The notes beneath the pieces were generated by a model that did not search any database, had not been told where the DNA came from, and saw only the letters and a list, made by a program, of their open reading frames with translations. DNA of 64,000 nucleotides, taken from contig JANNRA010000009.1 in assembly GCA_031401035.1 (NCBI GenBank), positions 1 through 64,000 of the forward strand, in the 5' to 3' direction. The stretch's first letter is position 1. The number at the start of each line of letters is the position of its first letter. Shown here in pieces: positions 1 through 8,127 of this stretch. This stretch comes from JANNRA01 sp031401035. GTDB taxonomy: Bacteria > Desulfobacterota > Binatia > HRBIN30 > CADEER01. A program made the position numbers and the translations under genes.

Positions 1-133
1 CGCGGGGTTTCTGATTTACGCGCCCCTGAAATGTTTTGCCGCCCCCCCCGGGTGGGCGCCGCCCCGCGGGCCCCTGTTTTTGGGGGCCCCTCACCCCCAT
101 TAAACCGGCGCCCCCTTGGGGGCGCCCTCCAGT
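1..133. other. Low-complexity, homopolymer-rich contig edge
   Basis: This stretch is made of runs of C, G and T (eight or more C in a row near position 43, five T near 76) with short self-complementary blocks of the GGGGCGCC type. No open reading frame looks like a protein. It differs from every other gap in the window and stops abruptly just before the stop codon of the first gene. It is probably poorly assembled sequence at a contig end rather than biology. Confidence 0.5.
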
Positions 134-997
134 TCAGAGGAGCTCGACCTCGTCCCCGACCTGCACGTCTCCCGCCTGCTGCACCGTCGCATAGACCCCC
201 AGATTCTGGTTCGCATCGCGCACGATCGTACGCAAGACGGACGGGTCCTTCGGCAGGTCGGCCGTCGCATGCGCCGTCATGCTGCAGCGCATCGTCGGCA
301 TGGCGATGGCGAACACCGCGCCGCCGACGCGCAGGGAACGGCCGCACCAGTCGGTCTCGATCAGGGCGCTGACATCGGCGCCCGGCTCGATCAGGACGTT
401 CGGCCGAAAGCGGCGCACGTCGAAGCGCGCCGCCGGGTTCTTCGCCGCCAGGGCGCGCAGCGACGCCGTCGTCAGCAGGTGCACCGGCAGCAGGTCGAAG
501 TAGGTGCCGAGCGGCGAGGTGTACTCGAACAGCTCCGGCGGCAGCGTCGACAGGTCGGGCAGCGGCTCGTCGGGCAGGCGGCCGAAGATCTGCCGCAACT
601 CGGTCTCCATGTCCGGATCGTCGGGTAAGCCGCGCCGGTAGTGCTCGGCGCGCTCGCGCGGCTGCAGCGGCCAGAGCGTGACGCGGCGGCCGGTCAGCGC
701 CGACAGGCGCGCCGCCACGTCGGCGTCGCCGCTGCGCAGCGTCGCACCGTCGGGCAGCGTCATCGTCACCGACGGGATGCGTCCGTCGGCCGGCTCCGCG
801 TCGTAGCACGCCGCGCACTGCATCAGCGCCGGCAGCTTCTTGGCGCCGCGCACCTCGCCGGCGTCCTCGTCGCGCAACGCCCAGCCGCGGTCGCCGGCAA
901 TGCCGAGGGCGCCGAACGACGCGCCCGGCAGCGACTCGCCGCCCATCGACTTGACCGGATAGCGCCACACCTCGACGACACGTCCGATGATGCTCAT
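134..997 (-). CDS. MOSC domain protein (YcbX/mARC-like)
   Basis: A 287-residue MOSC-family protein. Residues 1-120 form the N-terminal MOSC beta-barrel segment, with the diagnostic WRYPVKSMGGE stretch at residues 10-20. The MOSC domain proper follows, with the conserved Cys in TMRCSM (Cys238), the residue that binds molybdenum cofactor in the mARC/YcbX proteins. Family members reduce N-hydroxylated compounds or carry sulfur for metal-cofactor assembly; which applies here is not visible. The ATG at 997 is chosen because it makes an ATGA overlap with the stop of the upstream nitroreductase gene, so the two are translationally coupled. Pairing with an FMN nitroreductase suggests a small reductive detoxification operon (inference). 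Confidence 0.85.
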   Translation of the reverse strand: MSIIGRVVEVWRYPVKSMGGESLPGASFGALGIAGDRGWALRDEDAGEVRGAKKLPALMQCAACYDAEPADGRIPSVTMTLPDGATLRSGDADVAARLSALTGRRVTLWPLQPRERAEHYRRGLPDDPDMETELRQIFGRLPDEPLPDLSTLPPELFEYTSPLGTYFDLLPVHLLTTASLRALAAKNPAARFDVRRFRPNVLIEPGADVSALIETDWCGRSLRVGGAVFAIAMPTMRCSMTAHATADLPKDPSVLRTIVRDANQNLGVYATVQQAGDVQVGDEVELL

Positions 998-1659
998 GCC
1001 GACCTGCCGAGAAAGGCGCGGTTGCCGAAGCGATCGAGCGACACCACCTCGCCGACCGGGCGCCGCGTCGTCGGTCCGTACTTCCCCTTCGGCCAGCCGA
1101 GCGGGATCACCGCGCACGGGGCGATGTTCCACGGCAGACCGAGGGCGCGGCGGGCGAGGAAACGGCTCCACAGCGGCAACGTGATCAGCGCCGCGCCGAG
1201 CCCGGCGGCGCGCGCCGCCAGCAGCAGATTCTGCACCGACGGGAAGATCGAGGCGTAGACACTCGCCGCCGCCGCCGGCGGCCAGACCGGCGTCATGCCG
1301 CGCAGACAGGCGATGACCAGCACCGGTATCTCCTCGAAGTGCTCCGCCTGCCACTGCACCGCGTCGAGGATCTTGCCCATCTTCACATCGCCGCGCCGCT
1401 CGACCATGCGCCGCCCGATGCCGCCGTAAATGTTCCACGCCATCCGGTTGTAATGCCCCAGCTTGGCCTTCACGGCGGGATCGCGCACGACGATGAACTC
1501 CCAGTTCTGCGCGTTGCTTCCCGTCGGCGCCTTCAGCGCCAGCTCGATGAGCTTGAGCACCAGCGCATCGTCGACCGGATCGGGCTTCAATCGTCGGATC
1601 GCGCGTTGCGTTAACATCGCGTCTTCTAACGGCATGTCGAGTTTGATCGGTTCGGGCAT
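994..1659 (-). CDS. Nitroreductase family protein
   Basis: A 221-residue FMN-dependent nitroreductase-fold protein, the usual size for the family. The N-terminal RAIRRLKPDPV (residues 18-28) and APTGSNAQNWEF (44-55) segments are the two flavin-contacting motifs. The C-terminal half carries the usual GLGAALIT helix and a PLGWPKGK turn. Such enzymes use NAD(P)H to reduce nitro groups, quinones or unsaturated compounds as dimers in the cytoplasm. It is the first gene of a two-gene operon and overlaps the MOSC gene by 4 bp. The substrate cannot be told from sequence. Confidence 0.88.
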   Translation of the reverse strand: MPEPIKLDMPLEDAMLTQRAIRRLKPDPVDDALVLKLIELALKAPTGSNAQNWEFIVVRDPAVKAKLGHYNRMAWNIYGGIGRRMVERRGDVKMGKILDAVQWQAEHFEEIPVLVIACLRGMTPVWPPAAAASVYASIFPSVQNLLLAARAAGLGAALITLPLWSRFLARRALGLPWNIAPCAVIPLGWPKGKYGPTTRRPVGEVVSLDRFGNRAFLGRSA

Positions 1660-2055
1660 GACGCGGATCAGAGCACAGCCCGTGGGCGGGACGCGAGCAG
1701 AGCGGAAGGCCGGCGAGGTGGCGGGCGCGAGCCGTGGTTGCTCCGAGGTTGCTCGTAGGGTGCCGAAAGGTCGCCGCTGCCTGTGCCCACGTCAAGGGAA
1801 TCCGCCTGGGCCACCGAGATCACGGTTCATTCCCGATACTCCCCCGCCGGTCCTCGGTCCCTCCGGGCCAGCGCTGCAAATGGTCGGGCGGCGCGCTCCG
1901 GTTCGGCATCGAAGGAGCTCCTACGCCTGGTGGCTACCATCGCCGCGCCGCGCGTGATCGCCCGCATCCTCGCGCACCTCGGCGCCCTGCGTGCGCCCCG
2001 GGTCCCTGCCGCTGACCGCGGCCGAGCGTCAGGGACGCTGGGCCGGGCCTCGGCA
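1660..2055. other. Intergenic stretch without a gene
   Basis: About 400 bases upstream of the nitroreductase start and before repeat copy A. All frames here give Arg/Pro-rich shadow translations. It should contain the promoter of the nitroreductase-MOSC pair, but no clear -35/-10 pair stands out. A short stem-loop (AGCGTC AGG GACGCT) lies at about 2025-2039, just ahead of the repeat. Confidence 0.4.
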
Positions 2056-2147
2056 CCCTTGTCAGTGCCTCGCGCCCCGCGACAGGAGCGTCATCGGTCG
2101 GTCGGGGACCCGGCCGCCGACCCGGCCGAGACCGGGGGTTTTGTCAA
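2056..2147. repeat. Intergenic repeat family, copy A
   Basis: This block starts CCCTTGTCAGTGCCTCGCGC and runs through an inverted GGTCGG...CCGACC hairpin. It matches copy B at 4203 almost base for base for about 70 bases; the only clear difference is CA against TC in the middle. It ends near TTTTGTCAA. It lies in the gap downstream of the stop codon of the membrane glycosyltransferase gene at 2185. Both copies are preceded, about 45 bases upstream, by GCTGACCGCG and a stem-loop. Not recognised as a known REP or insertion-sequence end. Confidence 0.75.
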
Positions 2148-2184
2148 CTACTGCGGCAAATGCGGGCTATCGGCGGCCCGGCGC

Positions 2185-3798
2185 CTAACGCAACCGGTAT
2201 GCCGCCGCGATCTTGGTGCCCGCGACCCAGACGCTGAAGGCTTCGTCCGGATACGGGTAGTCCTCCGGGTGCCGACGAAACGTCGTCACGACGTAGTCGG
2301 CGTCTTCCGGCGTTGTGACGTAGGTCAGTCGGGCCCGCTGCCCTGGCGGCAGCATCTCGGCGTTGGCCTCGCCAGGGAACGTGGCCGCATACACGGTGAT
2401 CACCGGCCGCTGGTCGGCGGCGACGATCGCTTCGAGCAGCGGCCGGTAGGACAGCCCCCAGTAGTCGAGCTCGAAGCGCTGGCGCAGCGCGCCGCGATCC
2501 CAGCCGGCGAGGGCGTTCAGATAGACGTTCTGGTGTGGGTGCCAGCGAATCATGAAGCCGAGCGTCGTCGCCAGGTTCGACGCGACGACCGCCAGCGCCA
2601 TCGCGCTGAGCGCACGCGCGCGCCGCGAGGTCGCGGCCGTCCAGCAGCCCACCACGGGTTCGAGACCGATGACCGCGAGGAGAACCAGCCCGGGGTAGAC
2701 GAAGAACATCTGCCGCCAGGCATCGTACAGCACCGAGTCGAGGGCGAGCACCACGAGCACCGGCACGCCGAGCCACGCCAGCGCCAGCAGGTCGTGCGGC
2801 AGGGTAGCCCGCGCGCGGCCGGCGCGAGTGCAGAGGCGCCAGCAGGCGATGCCGGCGCCGCAGAGCGCCAACGCGGTGGTGGCCAGCGGCGTCGAGATGG
2901 CCATCCACACCGGGAGATAGTGCCAGGGGAGCTGCGAGGCACGGGTGAGCTGACCGAGGTAGAGGACCGTCTCGTCCCACGGATAGTGCGCCATTTGCCG
3001 AAGCGTGGCCACGATCGTCGACCCGGCGTTGTCCCACAGCAGCGGCCAGCACAAGACGATGCCGCCGAGGGCCGTGATCGAGAAGAGGCCAGCGGCGATG
3101 CCGACATCCTTCCACGGCGACCGACGCTGCAGTCCGACGACCGCCAGGAGCGCCCAGGCGAGGGGCAGCAGGAGCAGCCCGGCGATCCGGACGTCGGTCG
3201 CGAAGGCGACCGCGCCACCTGCGAGAATGGCGCGGCGTCCGGACGGTCTGGCGACGCAGGCGTCGACGAGATTCGCCGCAATGACGAAGAAGGAGAGGAA
3301 TCCCAGGTCTTTCGAGTTGTAGAACGCGTCGGTCCAGATGCGCGGGGACAACACCAGCAGCATGGCGCCGGCAAGCCCCCACCAGGCGCTGCCGGTGCGG
3401 CGCCGCACGAGCGCATAGAAGGCGACGACCGCGGCGAAATAGGCGGCGAACGTGCCGAGACGACGCGCCTGAAAGACGAGCCGCATGTCGGGTTGCTCGC
3501 CGAGGAGGCGTTCGGTCGCGGCGAGCAGGATCTCGAACGCCGGGCCGTAAAAGCGATTGCCGTCCGTGTTGGTGAGATACCGCGAGTCGCCATCGAGGAT
3601 GTAGTTGAGAGCCAGCGTGCCGAGGCGGCGCTGGTGGTGCTCGTCGTAGGGGATTCCGTAGTCGGCGAAGGTGGCGAGACCGACGGCGGCGAGGAGGATG
3701 AACGCGATGATGACCACGAGGTGCGGACGCCGTCGCAGCCCGCCAGCCCCGGCGACGAGGCGCGCGCAGACAGTTGCCCTGGGTTGGGGATTCGACAT
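2185..3798 (-). CDS. GT-C fold membrane glycosyltransferase (GT39/ArnT-like)
   Basis: A 537-residue polytopic inner-membrane protein with about ten hydrophobic helices. The first helix (residues 26-44) is followed by the periplasmic acidic motif GIPYDEHHQ (Asp52-Glu53), which in GT39/GT83 enzymes holds the catalytic acid. These enzymes transfer sugars from polyprenyl-phosphate donors on the periplasmic face. A soluble C-terminal domain (about 440-537) follows the last helix. I start at the ATG at 3798 because the residues upstream are Arg/Pro-rich and unlike protein. It is divergent from the related-looking membrane gene at 4464 and sits at the edge of the polysaccharide locus. Acceptor and sugar are unknown. 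Confidence 0.8.
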   Translation of the reverse strand: MSNPQPRATVCARLVAGAGGLRRRPHLVVIIAFILLAAVGLATFADYGIPYDEHHQRRLGTLALNYILDGDSRYLTNTDGNRFYGPAFEILLAATERLLGEQPDMRLVFQARRLGTFAAYFAAVVAFYALVRRRTGSAWWGLAGAMLLVLSPRIWTDAFYNSKDLGFLSFFVIAANLVDACVARPSGRRAILAGGAVAFATDVRIAGLLLLPLAWALLAVVGLQRRSPWKDVGIAAGLFSITALGGIVLCWPLLWDNAGSTIVATLRQMAHYPWDETVLYLGQLTRASQLPWHYLPVWMAISTPLATTALALCGAGIACWRLCTRAGRARATLPHDLLALAWLGVPVLVVLALDSVLYDAWRQMFFVYPGLVLLAVIGLEPVVGCWTAATSRRARALSAMALAVVASNLATTLGFMIRWHPHQNVYLNALAGWDRGALRQRFELDYWGLSYRPLLEAIVAADQRPVITVYAATFPGEANAEMLPPGQRARLTYVTTPEDADYVVTTFRRHPEDYPYPDEAFSVWVAGTKIAAAYRLR

Positions 3799-3903
3799 GA
3801 CGCCTGACGGAGGTCGAGTAGATGGGACACGGCGGCCCGGGGCCGGCGTGTCGCGTGCGGCCACGATCACACCCGCAATCCCCGCACCCCGACCGGATAG
3901 GCC

Positions 3904-4158
3904 GTGCCGTGGGTTCCCGCAAGCGCGGTCCGCCGCCCCGCCGAGCACTTCGCCCGCCGCGTTTGGCTCAACCCCGACGACCAGCCTTCCAGGGACGGCT
4001 CGCACACCGGTTGCAGCATCCAGCGGATCCTCCCGGTGTTGCTCCTCAGCGTCGACGGCATCGTCCAGGTGATGCTGCCGCGGCTCACGGCCTCGGTGGC
4101 ACGGCGGTCCGCGGACCTCGAAGGGTTCGCTGGTGACGACGACACCGCGCGGGGCTGA
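3904..4158 (+). pseudogene. Possible relic of a CoxE/VWA-type protein C-terminus
   Basis: In the gap between two divergent membrane genes, one plus frame reads RRVWLNPDDQPSRDGSHTG and then LSVDGIVQVMLPRL. This resembles the end of CoxE-like VWA proteins, where a WLNPE..W..SHT motif is followed by a P.F.L.VDGI..A...L helix. Nothing upstream in this frame looks like the rest of a VWA protein, and there is no convincing start. It is best read as a decayed gene fragment. Chance similarity is a real alternative, since the match rests on eye-level motif recognition only. Confidence 0.35.
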
Positions 4159-4168
4159 CCGCGAGTGC

Positions 4169-4194
4169 GCGCGGGTCGGCCGGCCGACCCGCGC
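4169..4194. terminator. Perfect 26-bp palindrome, terminator-like stem
   Basis: GCGCGGGTCGGCC is followed directly by its reverse complement, giving a perfect self-complementary 26-base stretch just ahead of repeat copy B. There is no T tract on either side, so it is not a standard intrinsic terminator. Copy A has a shorter stem at the same relative place, so it may instead be part of the repeat unit. Confidence 0.35.
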
Positions 4195-4202
4195 GAACGC
4201 CG

Positions 4203-4321
4203 CCCTTGTCAGTGCCTCGCGCCCCGCGATCGGAGCGTCATCGGTCGGTCGGGGACCCGGCCGCCGACCCGTCCGATACTGGGAATTATGTCAAATCGCC
4301 AGCTCATACCGCCTATGCGCT
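4203..4321. repeat. Intergenic repeat family, copy B
   Basis: It shares its first ~70 bases with copy A (2056) and its last ~36 bases (4286-4321, TTATGTCAAATCGCCAGCTC onward) with copy C (6190-6225, two or three differences). It therefore joins both halves of the family and is the most complete copy. It contains the GGTCGG...CCGACC hairpin. It lies 140 bases upstream of the membrane gene at 4464, in the divergent gap. No open frame in it looks coding. Confidence 0.75.
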
Positions 4322-4463
4322 TCGGAATGGCAACGCGAACCTCGGGCCCGATCACCGTCGTCCCGCCGCCGGCGCGGCTTGACCCTCAGCGACACCTGTC
4401 ATAGGCGCCACCGGTGCGAGCGACGTCCGCGCAGCCGGCCCGCTTGCCGGCGGGTGGAACCGG

Positions 4464-5549
4464 ATGAGCCGCGCGACCGGCGTGCTGGTCGCCATCCTGC
4501 TGCTCGCCGTGGCGGTCAAGCTACCATACATCTGGCATCTCGACGGCCGCTTCTACCTCGACGTCGTCCGGGCGGTGAACTTCGGTTCGCTGGTCGAGCG
4601 CGGCATCTATGCCGTCGACACCGACGTCATCGCCAACAAGACCTTCGTCGGTCCGCTCCTCTGCTTCCAGCTCTTCGATGCCTGGGGGCCGGACAGCCTC
4701 AAGCTGCTCAACCTGCTGGTGGTCGTCGCCATCTGCTGTGGACAGTACGCCCTGGGGCGCGGCTACTATGCGCCGCGCACCGTCCTCGCGGCGGTGCTGC
4801 TGGTCGCCTTCTACACCGGCACCAATCGCAACGTCATCGCCGGCGAACCCGAGGACAACCTCGCGACGCTGTGCCTGACCGTCGGTATGCTGGCGTACGT
4901 GCGGCGGCGTTCCGGCCTGCTCGCCGGTCTCGCCCTGGGCGTCGGCTTCCTCTTCAAGTACTGGGTCGCCATCTTCTTCCTCGGCTTCGCCGCCTACCTC
5001 CTGTCGCGCCGCCGCTGGCGCGACCTCGTCGAAGCCGGACTCGGCATGGGACTGCCGTTCGCGCTGCTCGCTCTGGTGGACCGCGGCGCCAGCTTGCGCG
5101 GCCTCTTGGCGGGCGAACGGCAGAACCGCGAATTCTCCGGCTGGAGACTGGTCGCCTATAAGCTCGTCAGCACCGGCATGATCGTCGCCGTCCCCGCCTC
5201 GGCGTGGGCCTGGTGGCGGCGCCGCGACGACCGCAGCACCCTCTTCTTCTGCGTCTCGGTGTCGTTCTTCGTCTACGTCGTGCTCACCGGGCACGCCTGG
5301 CCGGCCAACTTCATCATGATGGCCTGCCTGGTGTTCTCCGGCTTCCTGGTCGTCGAGACCGTCCTGCCGGCCGCCGACGCGATCCCGTTGCGCTGGCGCC
5401 GCGGCGCCGCCCTCGCGGCGGTCGCCGCGTGGATCATTCTCAACACGGCGCTGACGGCGGCCTACCTCGACGAATCCACCATCCCCGTCACGCTGTTCCC
5501 GGACCGCACCGCGGCGCAGAAGATGTTTCCATACAACGCCGCCCCGTAA
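4464..5549 (+). CDS. Polytopic membrane protein, probable GT-C glycosyltransferase
   Basis: A 361-residue inner-membrane protein with about eight hydrophobic helices, the first at residues 6-21. The first periplasmic loop (residues 22-60) contains GRFYLDVVRAV and acidic residues, as in polyprenyl-phosphate-dependent sugar transferases, but I do not see the classic DE pair of the neighbour at 2185. A second loop reads GTNRNVIAGEPEDN (about residues 112-125). It is shorter than usual GT39 proteins (450-600) and lacks a large C-terminal domain. The position between two polysaccharide genes supports a role in glycan assembly. The start has only a weak GGTGG ribosome site. It is the sole plus-strand gene in the first 9 kb. 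Confidence 0.6.
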   Translation: MSRATGVLVAILLLAVAVKLPYIWHLDGRFYLDVVRAVNFGSLVERGIYAVDTDVIANKTFVGPLLCFQLFDAWGPDSLKLLNLLVVVAICCGQYALGRGYYAPRTVLAAVLLVAFYTGTNRNVIAGEPEDNLATLCLTVGMLAYVRRRSGLLAGLALGVGFLFKYWVAIFFLGFAAYLLSRRRWRDLVEAGLGMGLPFALLALVDRGASLRGLLAGERQNREFSGWRLVAYKLVSTGMIVAVPASAWAWWRRRDDRSTLFFCVSVSFFVYVVLTGHAWPANFIMMACLVFSGFLVVETVLPAADAIPLRWRRGAALAAVAAWIILNTALTAAYLDESTIPVTLFPDRTAAQKMFPYNAAP

Positions 5550-5954
5550 GGGCTGCCGTCGCATGACACTGCACCGGCGGCTGGCGCGGCACACGCCCAG
5601 GCGCTCGGCGACTACGCGCGCCCGCTGAGCACCGTCCCCCAGCGCAAGGGCGGCGCGGCGCGCTGGACTCGCCTCGTATGGCCGCTCCGTGCAGGTCCCG
5701 GCATCGCTCCGGACTCCTCAAGGGGGCCACGGCGATGGGTACGGTGACCGAATCGGGCTGCATATTTCGGCCGCGAATGGAGCCCTCACGCAACCCTATG
5801 GATCCGCACGCATTCTCTGCTGAAAGTGAGTTGAATCTTTCAGAGATTCTCTCCGAAATGGTTCGCCCAGCCGCACCGGCTGCGGAGCAAAATCCCGTAA
5901 AGACCGAATCTCTCTCTGCGGATGAGCCGCGCCGTCCTCCTACGGGAGGCGGCG
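5550..5954. other. Gap with a lower-GC island, small open frame and hairpin
   Basis: Bases 5740-5930 are clearly less GC-rich than the surroundings. One plus frame is open from 5678 to 5968; a start at the ATG at 5800 gives a ~56-residue product with SELNLSEILSEM and ending PTGGGATSA. It has no strong ribosome site and I recognise no family. A stable hairpin lies at 5929-5955: GCGCCG.CCTCC, loop TACG, GGAGGCGGCGC, with one bulged base and a UNCG-type loop. No T tract follows it. Confidence 0.35.
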
Positions 5955-6857
5955 CTACATCCGCGTAACGACGCGCGCTGAACACCGGCCCACCGCCTGC
6001 TCCCCACGCGCGGCCTCCCGAGGTCGCGCCGCCGCCCGCGTGCGCCCTTCGCCAGCCCGGGAGCCCCAGCCGCGGCATGCGCAGCCGCGGGCCGGGGCCT
6101 GATTCACCCTTGCCAACGCCTGGCCCCGCACGCGAACCGCGCCATCGGCCGTTCGGGGGCGGGACCGAGGGGGCGTCCGGTACCGCGCGTTATGTGAAAT
6201 CGCCAGCTCATACTGCCTATGCGCTCGGATCGCCCGCGCCGGCGACCCGTAGGCGACGGTGTAGGCGGGGACGTCGCGCGTCACCGTCGAGCCGGCGCCG
6301 ATCACCGTGTGCTCGCCGACGCTGACGCGGTGGATGAGGTTCGCGCCGACGCCGATCGCCGCGTAGGCGCCGATGCGCGCCGCGCCGCAGGCGACGACAT
6401 GCGGTCCGAGGCTGGCGAAGGTGCCGACCGCGGCGTCGTGACCGACCGCCGCGCCGATGTTGATCCATGCGAAGTCGCCGACGCGCGCGTCGCTGTCGAG
6501 CACCGCCGCCGCCGCGACGACGGCGCCGCATCCGACCGTCGCACCGCGCGCCACCTGCGCGGACGGATGGATCACGGACACGCAGCGCAGCCCGGGCACC
6601 ATTTCGCCGGCCGCTCGCGCCACGGCGGCGCGCCGCCAGTTGTCGCCGATCGCGACGATGGCGCCGTCGATGCCGTGTCGCTCGACGATGACGGCCAGCT
6701 GGTCGTCATCGCCGAGAATCGGGTAGCCGGAGAACCGTTCGCCGCCGGCGCGCCGCGGCGCGACCACGCCGACGATCTCCCGGCCGCCCGTGCGCTCGAC
6801 GATGTCGAGGAGGCTCTTGGCGAGGCCCCCGGCGCCGATGACGATGATTTTCTCCAT
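5955..6857 (-). CDS. NeuD-like sugar O-acyltransferase with read-through tail
   Basis: A sialic-acid-type acetyltransferase of the NeuD/PglD group. Residues 1-90 form the N-terminal nucleotide-sugar-binding Rossmann-like part, opening MEKIIVIGAGG. Residues ~100-215 are a left-handed beta-helix of hexapeptide repeats with the catalytic His in GAAVGHDAAVGTF, and a C-terminal AYGSPARAIR turn that normally ends the protein. Such enzymes acetylate amino-sugar intermediates. The ATG at 6857 is preferred over one 19 codons upstream because the fold begins at MEKII. The last ~75 residues run through intergenic repeat copy C and are Arg/Ala-rich. The ancestral stop was probably lost there (see findings), so the real functional domain likely ends near 6225. 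Confidence 0.82.
   Translation of the reverse strand: MEKIIVIGAGGLAKSLLDIVERTGGREIVGVVAPRRAGGERFSGYPILGDDDQLAVIVERHGIDGAIVAIGDNWRRAAVARAAGEMVPGLRCVSVIHPSAQVARGATVGCGAVVAAAAVLDSDARVGDFAWINIGAAVGHDAAVGTFASLGPHVVACGAARIGAYAAIGVGANLIHRVSVGEHTVIGAGSTVTRDVPAYTVAYGSPARAIRAHRQYELAISHNARYRTPPRSRPRTADGAVRVRGQALARVNQAPARGCACRGWGSRAGEGRTRAAARPREAARGEQAVGRCSARVVTRM
6107..6225. repeat. Intergenic repeat family, diverged copy C
   Basis: The 3' tail (6190-6225, TTATGTGAAATCGCCAGCTC onward) matches copy B with only two or three changes. The 5' part (CACCCTTGCCAACGCCTGGC, then CATCGGCCGTTCGGGG) follows the same layout as copies A and B but has drifted. It lies at the 3' end of the NeuD-like gene and overlaps its annotated C-terminal tail. 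Confidence 0.65.
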
Positions 6858-6930
6858 GCGCTGGTGCTCGCGTCGCGCCCCCCTCTGCGCCAGCCGGCCT
6901 GCCGGAGTCAACATGCAGCGGCTGCACGGA

Positions 6931-8127
6931 TCAGACGGGCACTCGGTGGCCGGTGTGCCGCGAGTTCGCCATCAGATCACCGTAGACCGCGAGCGTGGCC
7001 GCGAGCACCGATTCTTCCGCGAAGCAGCTGACGGCGATCTCGCGCCCGGCCTGTCCGAAGGCCTGTCGCTCGCCCGGATTGCGGATCAGTCGCGCGAGGG
7101 CCTGCGCCAGGCGGCGAGGATCGCGCGGCGGCACCAGCAGGCCGTTGCGCTCGTGCACGACGATCTCGCGACACCCGGCGACGTCACTCGCCACCAGCGG
7201 CCGACCGCAGGCGGCGGCTTCGATCAGGGAGCGGGGCACGCCTTCCCGGTAGGAGGGCAGGACGACCACGTACGCGGCAGCATACACCGCCGGCATGTCG
7301 TGGCGGTGGCCGTCCCAGGTCACGAGTCCCTCGCGTTGCCACTGCCGCAGCAGTTCCAGCGGAATGGCGCCCTTGTGCTGCGGGTCGCAGGGCCCGACCA
7401 GGCGAATCCGGCACGGCACCTGCCATTCGCGCAGCAGGCGGGCGGCGGCGACCAGATCGTCGATCCCTTTGAACTGCAGCATGCGACCGCAGAAGAGGAC
7501 GGTGGGGATCCCCTCGACCTCGGGCTGCGGCCGGAAGGCCTCGGTGTCGACCCCGGAACCGCGGATCAGGATGGCGGTCGCCGCCGGCACCACGCCGGTG
7601 CGTACGAACGCGTCGCGATCGTCACCGTTCTGGAAGATCGTTCGGCTGTTGGGCAGTCGCGTGACGCCGCGATAGGCGGTGCGCAACCAGGTGCGCAGCA
7701 CCGGTGCGTCCCAGCGCCTGCTGTGAAAGACGGCGCCGAGACCAGGCAACGCGTTCACCACCGCGGGGGTGCCCGCGCGCCAGGCGGCGACGCTGCCGTA
7801 GATGACCGGATTGGCGGTGAAGTGGTGCACCAGCGCCGGCCGCGCGCTGCGATAGAGGTCGGTCAGGGCGCGGATGACGTGCAGATGGCGGAGCGGGCGC
7901 GCGAACTGCCGCGAGATATGCAGTGGCAGCCACTCCACACCGGCATCGATCAGACGCCCGGTGTAGGCGTCCTCCGGCGCGACGCCGATCACCCGCCAGC
8001 CCTCCGCCACCATGCGCCGCAGGAGCGCCAGGCGGGCGTTGGCCAGGTAGATCGAGGTGCTGGCGACGTAGACGATGCAGCGCCGGCCGGGCGCCCGTGC
8101 GGCCGGCAACGGAGTTGCCGCGCTCAT
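6931..8127 (-). CDS. GT4 family glycosyltransferase
   Basis: A 398-residue GT-B-fold retaining glycosyltransferase. The N-terminal acceptor domain spans ~17-190. The C-terminal nucleotide-sugar domain has GRMLQFKGIDDL (~224-235) and the EX7E-like SYREGVPRSLIEAAACGRP (about 298-316), whose two Glu contact the donor sugar. It looks like PglA/CapM-type transferases, which act on the cytoplasmic face on lipid-linked sugars. Its ATG at 8127 overlaps the stop of the upstream GT2-like gene by 4 bp (ATGA). The NeuD-like gene follows after a 73-base gap, so 9118 to 5955 is probably one transcript. Confidence 0.88.
   Translation of the reverse strand: MSAATPLPAARAPGRRCIVYVASTSIYLANARLALLRRMVAEGWRVIGVAPEDAYTGRLIDAGVEWLPLHISRQFARPLRHLHVIRALTDLYRSARPALVHHFTANPVIYGSVAAWRAGTPAVVNALPGLGAVFHSRRWDAPVLRTWLRTAYRGVTRLPNSRTIFQNGDDRDAFVRTGVVPAATAILIRGSGVDTEAFRPQPEVEGIPTVLFCGRMLQFKGIDDLVAAARLLREWQVPCRIRLVGPCDPQHKGAIPLELLRQWQREGLVTWDGHRHDMPAVYAAAYVVVLPSYREGVPRSLIEAAACGRPLVASDVAGCREIVVHERNGLLVPPRDPRRLAQALARLIRNPGERQAFGQAGREIAVSCFAEESVLAATLAVYGDLMANSRHTGHRVPV

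Noticed and set aside
2141..2147. TTGACA on the minus strand in repeat copies A and B as a -35 promoter box
   Set aside because: No -10-like sequence at 16-18 bases in either copy, and the third copy has TTCACA.
1783..3807. A 674-codon plus-strand open frame over the GT-C gene
   Set aside because: It is Arg/Gly/Glu-rich, runs exactly opposite the membrane protein gene and continues into the intergenic repeat; this is a GC-skew shadow, not a gene.
4289..4404. Small plus-strand frame starting in repeat copy B (MSNRQLIPPM)
   Set aside because: The same repeat tail in copy C gives ATG directly followed by TGA, so the repeat is not coding in this frame.
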